Assembly (NCBI GenBank): GCA_003162415.1
Contig: PMOL01000008.1
Coordinates: 124,001-188,000, forward strand
DNA from: Candidatus Dormiibacterota bacterium
GTDB taxonomy: Bacteria; Chloroflexota; Dormibacteria; Aeolococcales; Aeolococcaceae
Length of the DNA stretch: 64,000 nt
Direction of reading: 5' to 3'
The number at the start of each line of letters is the position of its first letter. Positions within the stretch are counted from its first letter, which is position 1. Made by a program: the position numbers and the translations under genes. Below the pieces are notes generated by a model. That model ran no database searches. It saw nothing but the letters and a program-made list of their open reading frames with translations, and was not told where the DNA came from. Below are positions 1 through 7,633 of the stretch, in pieces.

Positions 1-278
1 AGCGCGGTACCGCGGCGCTCGTCGCGCCTTCAGTCCCCTGGACACACAGCTGACGCGGACCTACCCGTGGTCGTTCTGTACGGTGACAGACATTTGGTGT
101 GGCCAGGGCCCGAAGCTGTTGCTCTGGTGTCTTCTGGCGAACGGACGACGGTCGCCACCGCCGCTGCGGCCGGGCGATCGATGCGGACTCCCCGATTTGG
201 CGACCGCGATCGGGATCTGGTCCGGTTGGACGTCGGGCGCGGCGCGGACGACGTGCGCGCGGTCAGCGACGGGCGCAG

Positions 279-461
279 CCAGGCGGCCAAGCTACCGGCG
301 GTGGCGGTGGCGGCGGCGGAGTGGCCTTCTACGAACCCATCACCCCTAGTGCTGCAGAGGGCAGTCCCACGTCATCCGCGACCGGAGATGGGAGCTACTG
401 CGCTGCCTACTTCGACACCGGAACGGCGGGCCAACCTGGAGACGTCCTGCTCACCCGGTGA
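279..461 (+). pseudogene. 3' remnant of a glycine-rich secreted protein
   Basis: The frame ending at the TGA at 459-461 encodes a run of eight glycines and then a polar stretch ending GQPGDVLLTR. The intact glycine-rich protein at 14982-15821 ends GLPGDIVLTW after a similar Gly-rich tract, so I read this as the 3' end of a related gene. The same frame is closed by a TGA at 84-86 and between there and 279 it is Arg-rich and implausible, so the 5' part is lost, frameshifted or outside the window. The match is short, so confidence is low. Confidence 0.3.
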
Positions 462-531
462 AATGTCAGTAGCCCCTTTCCTCCGCTGCCGACATGCTGA
501 GGATGAGCAGAAGCGGCTCCAGCCGACGTCG

Positions 532-2541
532 CTACGAGACGGTTATTTGTTGTTTCGCGACCGGGGCAGCGGAATAGTCCTGGTCGCCGTTCTGAAAGGC
601 GTCGACGATGCACGTCCCGGGGAACCCCGCGCCCCCATTGATAGTCACCGTCGAAGCAGAGATGCTGCAGGAGCCAGGTGTGCTCGACGAGTCGATGTTG
701 AACGTCACCGACAAGCGCGACGAGGCGTCCGCGGTCACCGTGTACTGAGTGGTTGCACCGCATGGGTTACACGGCACGGCCGAGGTAAACGTGATCGTCT
801 GCGAGGCCTGCGCGACGTCGAATGGCTGCGCAAGCATTGGTGCCGGATTGTAGTCCGCGCTCCCAACCTGGTTGGCGTCGATAACGCAGGTACCGGCCGC
901 GGTGAAGCTCACCGACCCCGTGGGGCTGACACTGCACGCTACGCTCGAGTGGTCAGCGGAGAATGCCACCGGGCCTCCTTGAGCGGTGGCGTGGACGGTG
1001 TACGCTCCGCCGTATGTCGGGCTGCTGGGAGAGCTTGTAAAAGCGATGGACTGTGCTGCCTTCCCGACCGCGAACGACTGTGCATGCGTCGCCGCGCTGT
1101 AGCGCGAGTTGCCTGCCTGGGAGGCTTGGATCGTGCAGTTTCCGACTCCGACGAAGTCGAAGGTGTTGCCGACACCGGTTTTGCAAACTGTCGCTGACAA
1201 GCTGCTGAAGAGCATGGGATTGCCTGATCCGCCTCCGCTGGCGGAGATCAGGTAGGAACCGCGATACGTCGCGCTGTTTGGCGCGCTGGTCGTGAAGGTA
1301 ATCGACTGCGAAATGAGCGGGGGACCCGTTGGGTTGGGGGTCGGCTGTGGACTACCAGTGGGGTTGGTGGTCGGCCTCCCGGTCGCAATCGGCAACCCCG
1401 TTGACGGGTTGACGTTTATGCCAGAACTGGATGGAGGTCCTCCCGCGACTGCGCTTGGGCTTGGTGATGACGTGCTCTGCGGGTTGAGGAATGGTATCCC
1501 GTTGAATGGTGGAAGAATGGCGCTTACTTTGAAACCGCCAGGCGAAGAGAATCCCCGCGCGAGAACGAAAATAGCCACGAGCGCCACAAAGCCGAGCGCG
1601 CCGAGTCCGACCATAATCCGCGGATCGCGGTGGCCCGGAGATCGAAGCAGCGCGACCGCCGCGGCCGCCTCGTCGCCACCCTTCACGGAGGGGTCCCTTG
1701 ACGAGCTGACCCGAATGGTGCTGATGGCGTGGGCTGCTGCAGCGACGGTCAGAAGCGCCCGGCCATCCTTACGCCAGCCCTCGCCGAGTGTGGTTCGGGC
1801 GTAGTCGTCCAGCTCGCGCCGAAAGTCGTCGAGCGTGGCACTGCGCTTCGACGGGTCCTTCGCCATCCCCTCAGAAAGAAGGGGGCGCAGATCGGTGCGC
1901 ACCGCAGTCTTGGATGCACGGCCGCCGATCGAGTCGACGAAGACCGCGGTAGCGGCGTACAGATCGGACGCGGACGTGGGCGCCCCTCCCGCCAGGATCT
2001 CGGGCGCGATGTAGGGCCGCTGCTCAGGGCGCTGGCCGGCGTCGGGCGCGGATAATCCCGCATCTCGGAGCAGCACGGCCCCGGTCGTTTCGACGACCAC
2101 CGCGTCGGGAGTCAGGTTCCCGTGCATGACCCCGACCTTGTGCAGGGCCTCGAGGCCGGAGATGCAGTCTTCGAGGAGCACGATACTCGCCGCGAGGTCG
2201 AGGGCCCCCTGGTTGTTGAGCAATTGGGTCAGCGTGCTTCCGGGTACCGACTCGTACACGACGACACCGGCGCGCATGTCGAAGTGCATCACGGAGACAA
2301 GGTTGGTGTGGCGGGCCTCGCGAAGCACCTTCATATCGCTTCCCAGGCCACGCATGAACCCTCGAGCAGCCTTCAGCCCCGGAGCGAGGACGCGGATGTC
2401 CACGAGTGCGCCGCTGGCCTCCGAGCGCGCGGCGATCAGCGCCCCGGATCGATCGAATTCGACCTCCCCCAGCGGCGTGTAGCCGCGCTCGGGTGCTCGC
2501 ACGCGGGGAGTGCGTCCAGCCCACCTCCTGAGGCTCCCCAT
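532..2541 (-). CDS. Membrane Ser/Thr kinase-like protein (probable pseudokinase) with extracellular Ig-like repeats
   Basis: 669 aa. Residues ~20-250 have a protein-kinase fold signature, but key residues differ. The VAIK lysine is Arg50 (VDIR), the HRDLKPxN loop reads HGNLTPDA (140-147), so the catalytic Asp is Asn, and DFG reads DAG (160-162). The APE motif (179-181) is kept. A single membrane segment lies at ~309-330, followed by a Pro/Thr/Ser linker (~355-410) and three Ig/MBG-like repeats, each opening with Q-S/T-I-T/A-F-T. The topology is that of PknB-type receptors with repeats in place of PASTA domains. I infer a cell-wall sensor or scaffold without normal kinase activity. The ATG start has no clear ribosome binding site. 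Confidence 0.8.
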   Translation of the reverse strand: MGSLRRWAGRTPRVRAPERGYTPLGEVEFDRSGALIAARSEASGALVDIRVLAPGLKAARGFMRGLGSDMKVLREARHTNLVSVMHFDMRAGVVVYESVPGSTLTQLLNNQGALDLAASIVLLEDCISGLEALHKVGVMHGNLTPDAVVVETTGAVLLRDAGLSAPDAGQRPEQRPYIAPEILAGGAPTSASDLYAATAVFVDSIGGRASKTAVRTDLRPLLSEGMAKDPSKRSATLDDFRRELDDYARTTLGEGWRKDGRALLTVAAAAHAISTIRVSSSRDPSVKGGDEAAAAVALLRSPGHRDPRIMVGLGALGFVALVAIFVLARGFSSPGGFKVSAILPPFNGIPFLNPQSTSSPSPSAVAGGPPSSSGINVNPSTGLPIATGRPTTNPTGSPQPTPNPTGPPLISQSITFTTSAPNSATYRGSYLISASGGGSGNPMLFSSLSATVCKTGVGNTFDFVGVGNCTIQASQAGNSRYSAATHAQSFAVGKAAQSIAFTSSPSSPTYGGAYTVHATAQGGPVAFSADHSSVACSVSPTGSVSFTAAGTCVIDANQVGSADYNPAPMLAQPFDVAQASQTITFTSAVPCNPCGATTQYTVTADASSRLSVTFNIDSSSTPGSCSISASTVTINGGAGFPGTCIVDAFQNGDQDYSAAPVAKQQITVS

Positions 2542-3154
2542 GGCTCAATTATGGTCGTTTGGGGTGTCGGTCATCCTGAGGCTCGCTGCTCGCTGGGTGG
2601 CGAAGCCAGCGCATCGCCTTGAGACCCCTCCTGGGCCGCGACGTTCCACCCGCGTTGTCGGAGTGTGGTCGAAGGAGCACTCGATCCGTGGCCTGCGGGC
2701 GCGGCGGCACGCCAGTCCGGTGCGGCGGGACCCGCGACTGCGGGACGCGATCCCATGCGTGGGTGGGGACCGCGCCGCGCCCACCTGCCCGTTGACCTCG
2801 ACGGGCTCATGCGTGGGCGCATCGACTGGCGGCCAGCGCCTCCCCCGCGTCCACTCCGAAGTCGACATCCGGCGCGCGATGAGCAGTGCCTGAGCAGGCT
2901 TGGCGCCGCGGATTCGACCGGTGCTGCGATGAGCGTCGCGCCGACCACTGCGCAGGCCGACGGTGACTTCTAGCCGTGCTGCGCCGGTGTCCCCCGGGCA
3001 AGAAGGCGATGCGCATCCAGAGGCGCAGCACTGGCCTCCTGGAACATCCGCGAGTTTCGTTCTATATTCAAGTTGAGTACGGTCTGAGGACGTTCAGCCC
3101 GTTGCGACCCCGCGCCACGGGGTGAGCCCTTGCCCACGCACCCTACACATCGTT
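2542..3154. other. Intergenic region, no gene recognised
   Basis: About 600 bases between the start of the kinase-like gene and the left end of the transposon. Frames here are short, Arg/Pro-rich and unlike any family I know. It should contain the promoter of the leftward kinase-like gene, but no clear promoter was picked out. I see no RNA gene. Confidence 0.5.
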
Positions 3155-3172
3155 GGGTAAGTATCCCCACAC
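3151..3172 (+). repeat. Left inverted repeat of the IS1595-family element
   Basis: Contains GGGTAAGTATCCCCACAC. It matches the reverse complement of 5950-5971 at 18 of 22 positions and lies 27 bp upstream of the transposase ATG. An ATAC-rich stretch (TATAAGG, GCTATACTG, 3175-3195) between it and the gene may hold the transposase promoter. Confidence 0.75.
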
Positions 3173-3199
3173 CGTATAAGGATCTGCTATACTGTCGTC

Positions 3200-4171
3200 A
3201 TGTCCAACCGGAAGAACCCCACTCGCGGGACCGCCTCGGAATCGCGGTTCTCTGTCATGGAGTTCATGGCGGAGTTCCCTGACGACGACGCGTGTCTGGC
3301 CCACCTGTGGCGTACCCGCTACTCGCCCGATGGCGAGCACGCCCTGTGCCCCAAATGCGGGGTGGAGCGGTCCTTCCACAAGTACTCCAACGGCGACGGT
3401 CGCCAGTCGTGGACCTGTACCCACTGCGGACGCCACGTCCATCCCACGGCGGGGACGATCTTCCACAAGTCGTCCACTTCGCTCCACCTCTGGTACTACG
3501 CGCTCTTCCTCATCACAAGCACCCGATGCGGTATCTCCGCGAAGCAGCTCGAACGCGAGCTTGGCGTCACCTACAAGACCGCGTGGCGGATGTTCAACGT
3601 CATCCGCAACTCGCTCATGGCCGAGCCTGAGATCGCGCCCCTGGAGGGGAAGGTCGAGGCCGACGAGACCTACTTCAACCGCTCCAATCGCCTGTCCAAT
3701 AAGACGGGGAAGCCAGGACGGTCGCCTGGTGCCCGGACGGTGTTCGGCATGGTCGAGCGCCAAGGCCGCGTGGTCGTGCGCCATGTGCCCGACGCGACCG
3801 CCGACGTCCTGAGCAGGGAGATCGACCTCCACGTCCTGCCCGCGTCGATGGTCTTTACCGATATGCACCCCTCGTACCAGCGCACCGGGTGGCATTACGA
3901 CCACTACCGGATCAACCACTCGGCGGGCGTCTACGTGGACGGGGACGTCCATACCCAGACCATCGAGGGCTTCTGGTCGACCGTCAAGGGTGGGATTCGG
4001 GGCGTCTACCACTCGGTCTCGGCCAAGTGGCTCCAGTCCTACCTTGACGAGTACGCGTGGCGCTACAACCATCGCGAGTTCACCCCGCGTATCCGCGGTG
4101 TACGCCGCGTTCCCGTGGGAGAGGCGAAGTTCCGCCTACTCCTCGCGCTTGCCGCTCGCCCCGTCCGCTGA
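3200..4171 (+). CDS. IS1595-family (ISXO2-like) DDE transposase
   Basis: 323 aa. The N-terminal zinc ribbon has two pairs of cysteines (CPKC at ~51-54 and CTHC at ~73-76), followed by a helical region and the RNase H-like DDE/DDN core: EADETYF, FTDMHPSY, and IEGFWSTVKGGIRG. The C-terminal YLDEYAWRYNHR motif is also typical of ISXO2-like transposases. The protein is full length with no internal stop, so it is probably active. It catalyses excision and integration of the surrounding element. Its last 36 bases overlap a small gene on the other strand. Confidence 0.93.
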   Translation: MSNRKNPTRGTASESRFSVMEFMAEFPDDDACLAHLWRTRYSPDGEHALCPKCGVERSFHKYSNGDGRQSWTCTHCGRHVHPTAGTIFHKSSTSLHLWYYALFLITSTRCGISAKQLERELGVTYKTAWRMFNVIRNSLMAEPEIAPLEGKVEADETYFNRSNRLSNKTGKPGRSPGARTVFGMVERQGRVVVRHVPDATADVLSREIDLHVLPASMVFTDMHPSYQRTGWHYDHYRINHSAGVYVDGDVHTQTIEGFWSTVKGGIRGVYHSVSAKWLQSYLDEYAWRYNHREFTPRIRGVRRVPVGEAKFRLLLALAARPVR

Positions 4172-4312
4172 CCGCTTGCCCTTGCGGTATCGCGGTGGCG
4201 GGGCTGGGGCTTTGAGTAGCTTGTCGAGATTGGAGTCGAACTCGCCTCGCGTGGGGACTGGGATCTTGAGCCCCTTCGGCGTGTACTGTTCGGTCGCCGG
4301 CTCTTTCGGCAT
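4136..4312 (-). CDS. Small basic protein of 58 aa, antisense to the transposase 3' end
   Basis: Begins ATG at 4310-4312 and ends TAG at 4136-4138. It is rich in Lys, Pro and Glu, with a central KGLKIPVPTRGEF segment followed by a short amphipathic stretch LDKLLKAP and a basic tail. It overlaps the transposase tail by 36 bp on the opposite strand and its start lies 18 bp from the start of the rightward 259-aa gene, so the two share a divergent control region. The regular amino-acid pattern and tight fit suggest a real gene carried by the transposon. I do not know its function; a DNA- or RNA-binding accessory is only a guess. Confidence 0.55.
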   Translation of the reverse strand: MPKEPATEQYTPKGLKIPVPTRGEFDSNLDKLLKAPAPPPRYRKGKRSADGASGKREE

Positions 4313-4330
4313 AGGGGAAGGATAACGCGC

Positions 4331-5110
4331 TTGCTGGCATCGCTAAAGGACTCGCGCTTGAAACTCAAGCGGGCCCGCGACGACCTCGCAACGCTCCAAG
4401 ACCACGTTCGGGAGTTTCTTGAAGCGGAGCCGTACATGGTCGTCCTCGAGATGGAGAAGGATCGAACGGAGCACGTCTACTACGTGTACGTTCGGCGCAA
4501 TCCACCCGCGTACCTCGGCGCCATCATCGGGGACGTCCTGCACAACCTCCGCTCCGCTCTGGACGCGATCGTCTGGGAACTCAGCGAGAAGAAGGACACT
4601 CTGAAGGACAGGGAACTTAAAAGCATTCAGTTCCCCATCTGCGAGGACGGGACGAAGTACGACGAATCCCCCGCCCGTTATGCGTCCAAAGCGGTCCGTG
4701 CAGAGATCAAGGCGGCGCAGCCGTACCACAGTCCGGTTCCCAGCACTCACCCGCTGGCCCTCATCAATCGAAACAACCTCCTCGACAAGCACCGGACTGT
4801 CCCCGTCATCACCACGCTCATTGAGGGACAGTCGTCCTCGTTCGCTCCGCCCGGCATTGCCTACAAACAGGACACTGCTCACGTCGGTCCTTTCGAAGAC
4901 GGCGCAGAGATCGCGCGTTTCGTATTCACCGAACCTCAGCCGATGGTGGACATGAAGTTCAAGCCCTTCTTCGACGTAGCGTTCGAGTATCCGGGGAATC
5001 CGGCCGTAGACGACCTCCGCTTCTGCATTGATTACGTCGAGCGCAGCGTGCTCCCGCGCTTCGCGCCCTTCTGCGAGCCGGGCGCTCTCCGGCGTCCCCT
5101 GTTCGACTGA
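4331..5110 (+). CDS. Passenger protein of unknown function (259 aa)
   Basis: Starts with TTG, preceded by AGGGGAAGGA at a good distance. The N-terminal ~35 residues form a basic amphipathic helix (LKDSRLKLKRARDDLATL), followed by a mixed alpha/beta region with HNLRSALDAIVWEL at ~75-90, and a later INRNNLLDKHRTVPVIT segment. No signal peptide or membrane segment is visible. I recognise proteins with an HNLRSALD-type motif as a hypothetical family in soil actinobacteria but cannot name a function. Lying between the transposon ends, it is a passenger; abortive-infection or stress roles are possible but not shown. Confidence 0.75.
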   Translation: MLASLKDSRLKLKRARDDLATLQDHVREFLEAEPYMVVLEMEKDRTEHVYYVYVRRNPPAYLGAIIGDVLHNLRSALDAIVWELSEKKDTLKDRELKSIQFPICEDGTKYDESPARYASKAVRAEIKAAQPYHSPVPSTHPLALINRNNLLDKHRTVPVITTLIEGQSSSFAPPGIAYKQDTAHVGPFEDGAEIARFVFTEPQPMVDMKFKPFFDVAFEYPGNPAVDDLRFCIDYVERSVLPRFAPFCEPGALRRPLFD

Positions 5111-5193
5111 ACGCCAGAGCGTCACGACGACACCCCGCCATCTGAGAAGATGGTTTCGGTACCCGACAGCCAGCCGAGAGAGGATAGCGCGGC

Positions 5194-5865
5194 ATGGCGC
5201 GGAAGTTCGACTTGACCCGCGAGCAGGGCATCCACTTGGTGCTCGGGAATGCCATGTCGATGCTTGACCGAGTGCGCCGAGCGATGGTGGATCTTGGCGA
5301 TCCCGACCCGTGGCGCGCTGGAACTGCCGTATATCTGATCGCTGTGCTTGGGCGATCGGTTACACAGATCTTGCAGAAGATCGGTCACTACGACAAGGAT
5401 CATTGGCTCGCCTGGTGGACGCCACGCCAAGCATTCATGTCCTCTGATCCCATGCTGATCTACCTCAACAAGGTGAGAAACGATTTCCTCAAAGAGGGAG
5501 GCGGCTACCACGCGGATCGGTTCCTGTTTGGGGTTTCAGGTGAGTGGTACCTAACCAACGCGCCAGCGCAACACAACGGCCACGCCATTCCGGTAAACCC
5601 GCACCTCGATCCGCCCCTACCGTCCATCCAGACACTAGGCGAGCTGTACATCAACTGGCTCCAGAGCGTCGTAGACGAGACGACTGCTGAGTTCGCTCCT
5701 GGAAGCCGCTTTGAATCGCGGTATCCACAAACCTCAGCGCCTCCACCTGTGCCCGAGACGCCAGACCCCACGTCGAGGCGATCTCCGCCAAGGGATAGTC
5801 GGGATATTCTTCGCGGACAAGCGGAATCAGGGCCTCCAGCGCCGCCTCAACCTGATCACGGGTGA
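5194..5865 (+). CDS. Passenger protein of unknown function (223 aa) with an anomalous C-terminal tail
   Basis: ATG start after GAGAGGATAG. Residues 1-~172 look like a normal soluble, mostly helical domain (DLTREQGIHLVLGNAMSML near the N terminus, then LIYLNKVRNDFLKEGGG). From about residue 173 the sequence becomes Pro/Ser/Arg-rich, and this stretch is antisense to the ordered part of the leftward 77-aa ORF. I infer that the original stop was near 5715 and that the reading frame now runs on into a neighbour. Function unknown. Confidence 0.65.
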   Translation: MARKFDLTREQGIHLVLGNAMSMLDRVRRAMVDLGDPDPWRAGTAVYLIAVLGRSVTQILQKIGHYDKDHWLAWWTPRQAFMSSDPMLIYLNKVRNDFLKEGGGYHADRFLFGVSGEWYLTNAPAQHNGHAIPVNPHLDPPLPSIQTLGELYINWLQSVVDETTAEFAPGSRFESRYPQTSAPPPVPETPDPTSRRSPPRDSRDILRGQAESGPPAPPQPDHG

Positions 5866-5884
5866 GCTTGCCGAGAGGCGTCAT
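5651..5884 (-). CDS. Small soluble protein (77 aa), unknown function
   Basis: ATG start preceded by a G-rich stretch (GGCGGGGGGC). The first ~58 residues look like a compact helical protein (LTRDQVEAALEALIPLVREE, then ASRAQVEALRFVDTAI). The last ~18 residues are Arg/Ser-rich and antisense to the well-ordered end of the 223-aa protein. It fully overlaps the tail of that gene on the opposite strand. It is the last gene before the right end of the transposon. It could be a DNA-binding or toxin/antitoxin-like small protein, but I see no diagnostic motif. Confidence 0.5.
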   Translation of the reverse strand: MTPLGKLTRDQVEAALEALIPLVREEYPDYPLAEIASTWGLASRAQVEALRFVDTAIQSGFQERTQQSSRLRRSGAS

Positions 5885-5949
5885 TCGACGCCCCCCGCCA
5901 CCCTGTCAAGGTGACCCGACTCTACGCCCTTTGAGGGCGCGTTTCTACT

Positions 5950-5971
5950 GTGCGGGGATAGTTGCCCATCG
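5950..5971 (-). repeat. Right inverted repeat of the IS1595-family element
   Basis: Read on the minus strand it carries GGGCAACTATCCCCGCAC, matching the left repeat with four differences over 22 bases. The ATCGTTGG direct repeat partner follows at 5968-5975. Confidence 0.75.
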
Positions 5972-6006
5972 TTGGCTAGGGCTCAACTCCGCCAGGAGGT
6001 TGGCTT

Positions 6007-7425
6007 CTACTGGAACCAGCCCTCGACGTCGACGGTCGCGTTGATATTTCCCAGGGCGTTGAAGAGGTCGAAATCGCCTGGTGATGCGCCTCCTGACAAC
6101 GTGATCGCCGTCAAGTTGTCGAGCACCTGGCCCGCCCCCACGTTAATGTCAGACACGTTCGGCCGGCTCGCCGCATCCGATGGGTAGGCACTGATGAACG
6201 TGAACGAGGATCCGGCGATCGCCGTGAGGTTTGCGACGATCGCTTTGGCAGCGCTCGGAATCCCGTCCTGGCCGGCCGCCGCAACGGTCAGGACACCAGC
6301 CTGAGTCAGCTCGTGTCCGGCGCACGACGTACCCATCCCGGCTCGCGTGTCGCAGAGCCGCGTCGGCGAGGTCGCGTAGAACTGCAGACCTGTCGCCGCA
6401 GTGGGCCCGCCGAACCACCCGTTGGCGTCGATGACAAAGTTGGCCTTGCCCACGGCGTTGTAGACGCAGATGTTGATCGGGTTCGTGTTGATTCCCAGGT
6501 CGACGAACACGCGATTTGCCTGAGCCTTACCAGCGCTGACGTTGACGGTCGAGAAGGGCGGCGCGCCCTTGTTCCCACCGTACGTGCAGCCATTTATGGT
6601 CCAGGGGACGACGCTCAGGTAGGTGTTGACGGTACCGGCGATTGCGGTCAGATTGATGATCGCAAACTCCTCGGTGCCGTCCGTTGGGATCGACGGAGTG
6701 CAGGTTGGCGAACACCACGCCGGCTGCCCGGCAACGGTCACCTTGACAGCCGTGTTGGGGCCGATCGCATGCGACTTGCCGTCGTTGAAGCCGTTGCATG
6801 CGTTGACCTCCTGCTCGGCGCGGGTGTCACACACGCGAAGGGGAGGAATCGGGTGGTACTCGCCTGAGGGTTGCGTCGACGGCGTTGGCGTGAAGTACCC
6901 CTCGATGTCACCAACGACGTTCACGGTTCCCAGAGCGTTGAAGATATCGATGGCGCCTCCACTGCTCAGCTGCGACGTGACCAAGTTGGCGATCGCCGTG
7001 CCGGCTGGGAAGTTGATATTCGATGCAGTTGGACGGTTGGAGCCGGCCGGATAGACGGTGAACAGGCTGTATGACGTTCCGCCAACCGCGGTGACGTTGA
7101 TGACGACCGCGCTCGCCCCGGCCGGAACCGAGTTGCCAGTTCCGGGATCAACGTAGCCCGTGACCTGAAGCTGCAGTGTCCCACCTGCCCCAAGCGCATG
7201 GCACACGTTGCCGCCGCAGAGGCCCTTTCTCGTGTCGAGAATCCGGAAGCCCGGATTGACCGGAATGTAGTTGCTCGCCGCTGAGGCTGAGACGGTGGTC
7301 GCGGCTGCAGCCGGAGCTGAAGCCCGAACCGCCGCCGCGGCGGGCACCTGTTGTGCACCGAAGACCACGATTGACGCCAGTATGCTAAACGCCGATGCAA
7401 TGTGCCTTCCTGTTCTGAAGCTCAT
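6007..7425 (-). CDS. Secreted GWFQ-repeat protein (three ~130-aa modules)
   Basis: 472 aa. There is a signal peptide at 1-~45 ending near AAAAV, then three repeats. Each repeat starts with a PLRVCDTR/FRILDTR-type strand, contains a conserved AV(V/I)(I/A)N(L/V)TA core, and ends FNALGxxNxxxDxEGxF; the last reads DVEGWFQ at the stop. Cys pairs near each module start suggest disulphides, which fits an exported location. This repeat family is abundant in secreted proteins of Actinomycetota and Dormibacterota; no biochemical role is established to my knowledge. A relative with the same modules is 26772-29639 and a decayed copy lies at 15958-16161. Confidence 0.8.
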   Translation of the reverse strand: MSFRTGRHIASAFSILASIVVFGAQQVPAAAAVRASAPAAAATTVSASAASNYIPVNPGFRILDTRKGLCGGNVCHALGAGGTLQLQVTGYVDPGTGNSVPAGASAVVINVTAVGGTSYSLFTVYPAGSNRPTASNINFPAGTAIANLVTSQLSSGGAIDIFNALGTVNVVGDIEGYFTPTPSTQPSGEYHPIPPLRVCDTRAEQEVNACNGFNDGKSHAIGPNTAVKVTVAGQPAWCSPTCTPSIPTDGTEEFAIINLTAIAGTVNTYLSVVPWTINGCTYGGNKGAPPFSTVNVSAGKAQANRVFVDLGINTNPINICVYNAVGKANFVIDANGWFGGPTAATGLQFYATSPTRLCDTRAGMGTSCAGHELTQAGVLTVAAAGQDGIPSAAKAIVANLTAIAGSSFTFISAYPSDAASRPNVSDINVGAGQVLDNLTAITLSGGASPGDFDLFNALGNINATVDVEGWFQ

Positions 7426-7575
7426 AGGTGCGGAGGTTACACCACTGGAGCTACAAGCATGGACTCACCAATAAGGGTCGCACGCGCTCGGTGCGCGAGC
7501 GTTATCGGTCGGTGCTATCTCAGAGTCACGTCATGCTCGCAACAGCTGACGCCTCCGAATGTGCTCGACAGGCGA

Positions 7576-7603
7576 AGGCCCGGACCTCTCGCGGTCCGGG
7601 CCT
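7576..7603 (-). terminator. Strong hairpin after the S8 protease gene
   Basis: AGGCCCGGACC and GGTCCGGGCCT form a perfect 11-bp stem with a 6-base loop, 30 bp past the stop codon of the leftward protease gene. There is no long T run, so it may act as a weak intrinsic terminator or an mRNA-stabilising hairpin. Confidence 0.6.
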
Positions 7604-7633
7604 CGCAAGTCACTCGTTGGTCAGTCCGGCGCC

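Larger units (their letters stand above)
3155..5967 (+). mobile_element. IS1595-family transposon with passenger genes
   Basis: The ends carry imperfect inverted repeats (3151-3172 and 5950-5971, 18 of 22 positions matching). The core is GGGTAAGTATCCCC on the left against GGGCAACTATCCCC read inward from the right. The octamer ATCGTTGG occurs directly repeated at 3149-3156 and 5968-5975, fitting the 8-bp target duplication known for IS1595, although it overlaps the left repeat by two bases so the exact end is uncertain by about 2 bp. Inside are the transposase, a 58-aa antisense ORF, two proteins of unknown function and a small convergent ORF. The intact ends and transposase suggest a recent insertion between the kinase-like and GWFQ-repeat genes. 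Confidence 0.8.

Noticed and set aside
67-1197. Long rightward frame (376 aa)
   Set aside because: Mostly antisense to the kinase-like gene, Arg/Val-rich and unlike any protein; the leftward frame has clear domains.
3143-4072. Leftward 309-aa frame over the transposase
   Set aside because: Antisense shadow; the rightward frame has the full zinc ribbon and DDE motifs.
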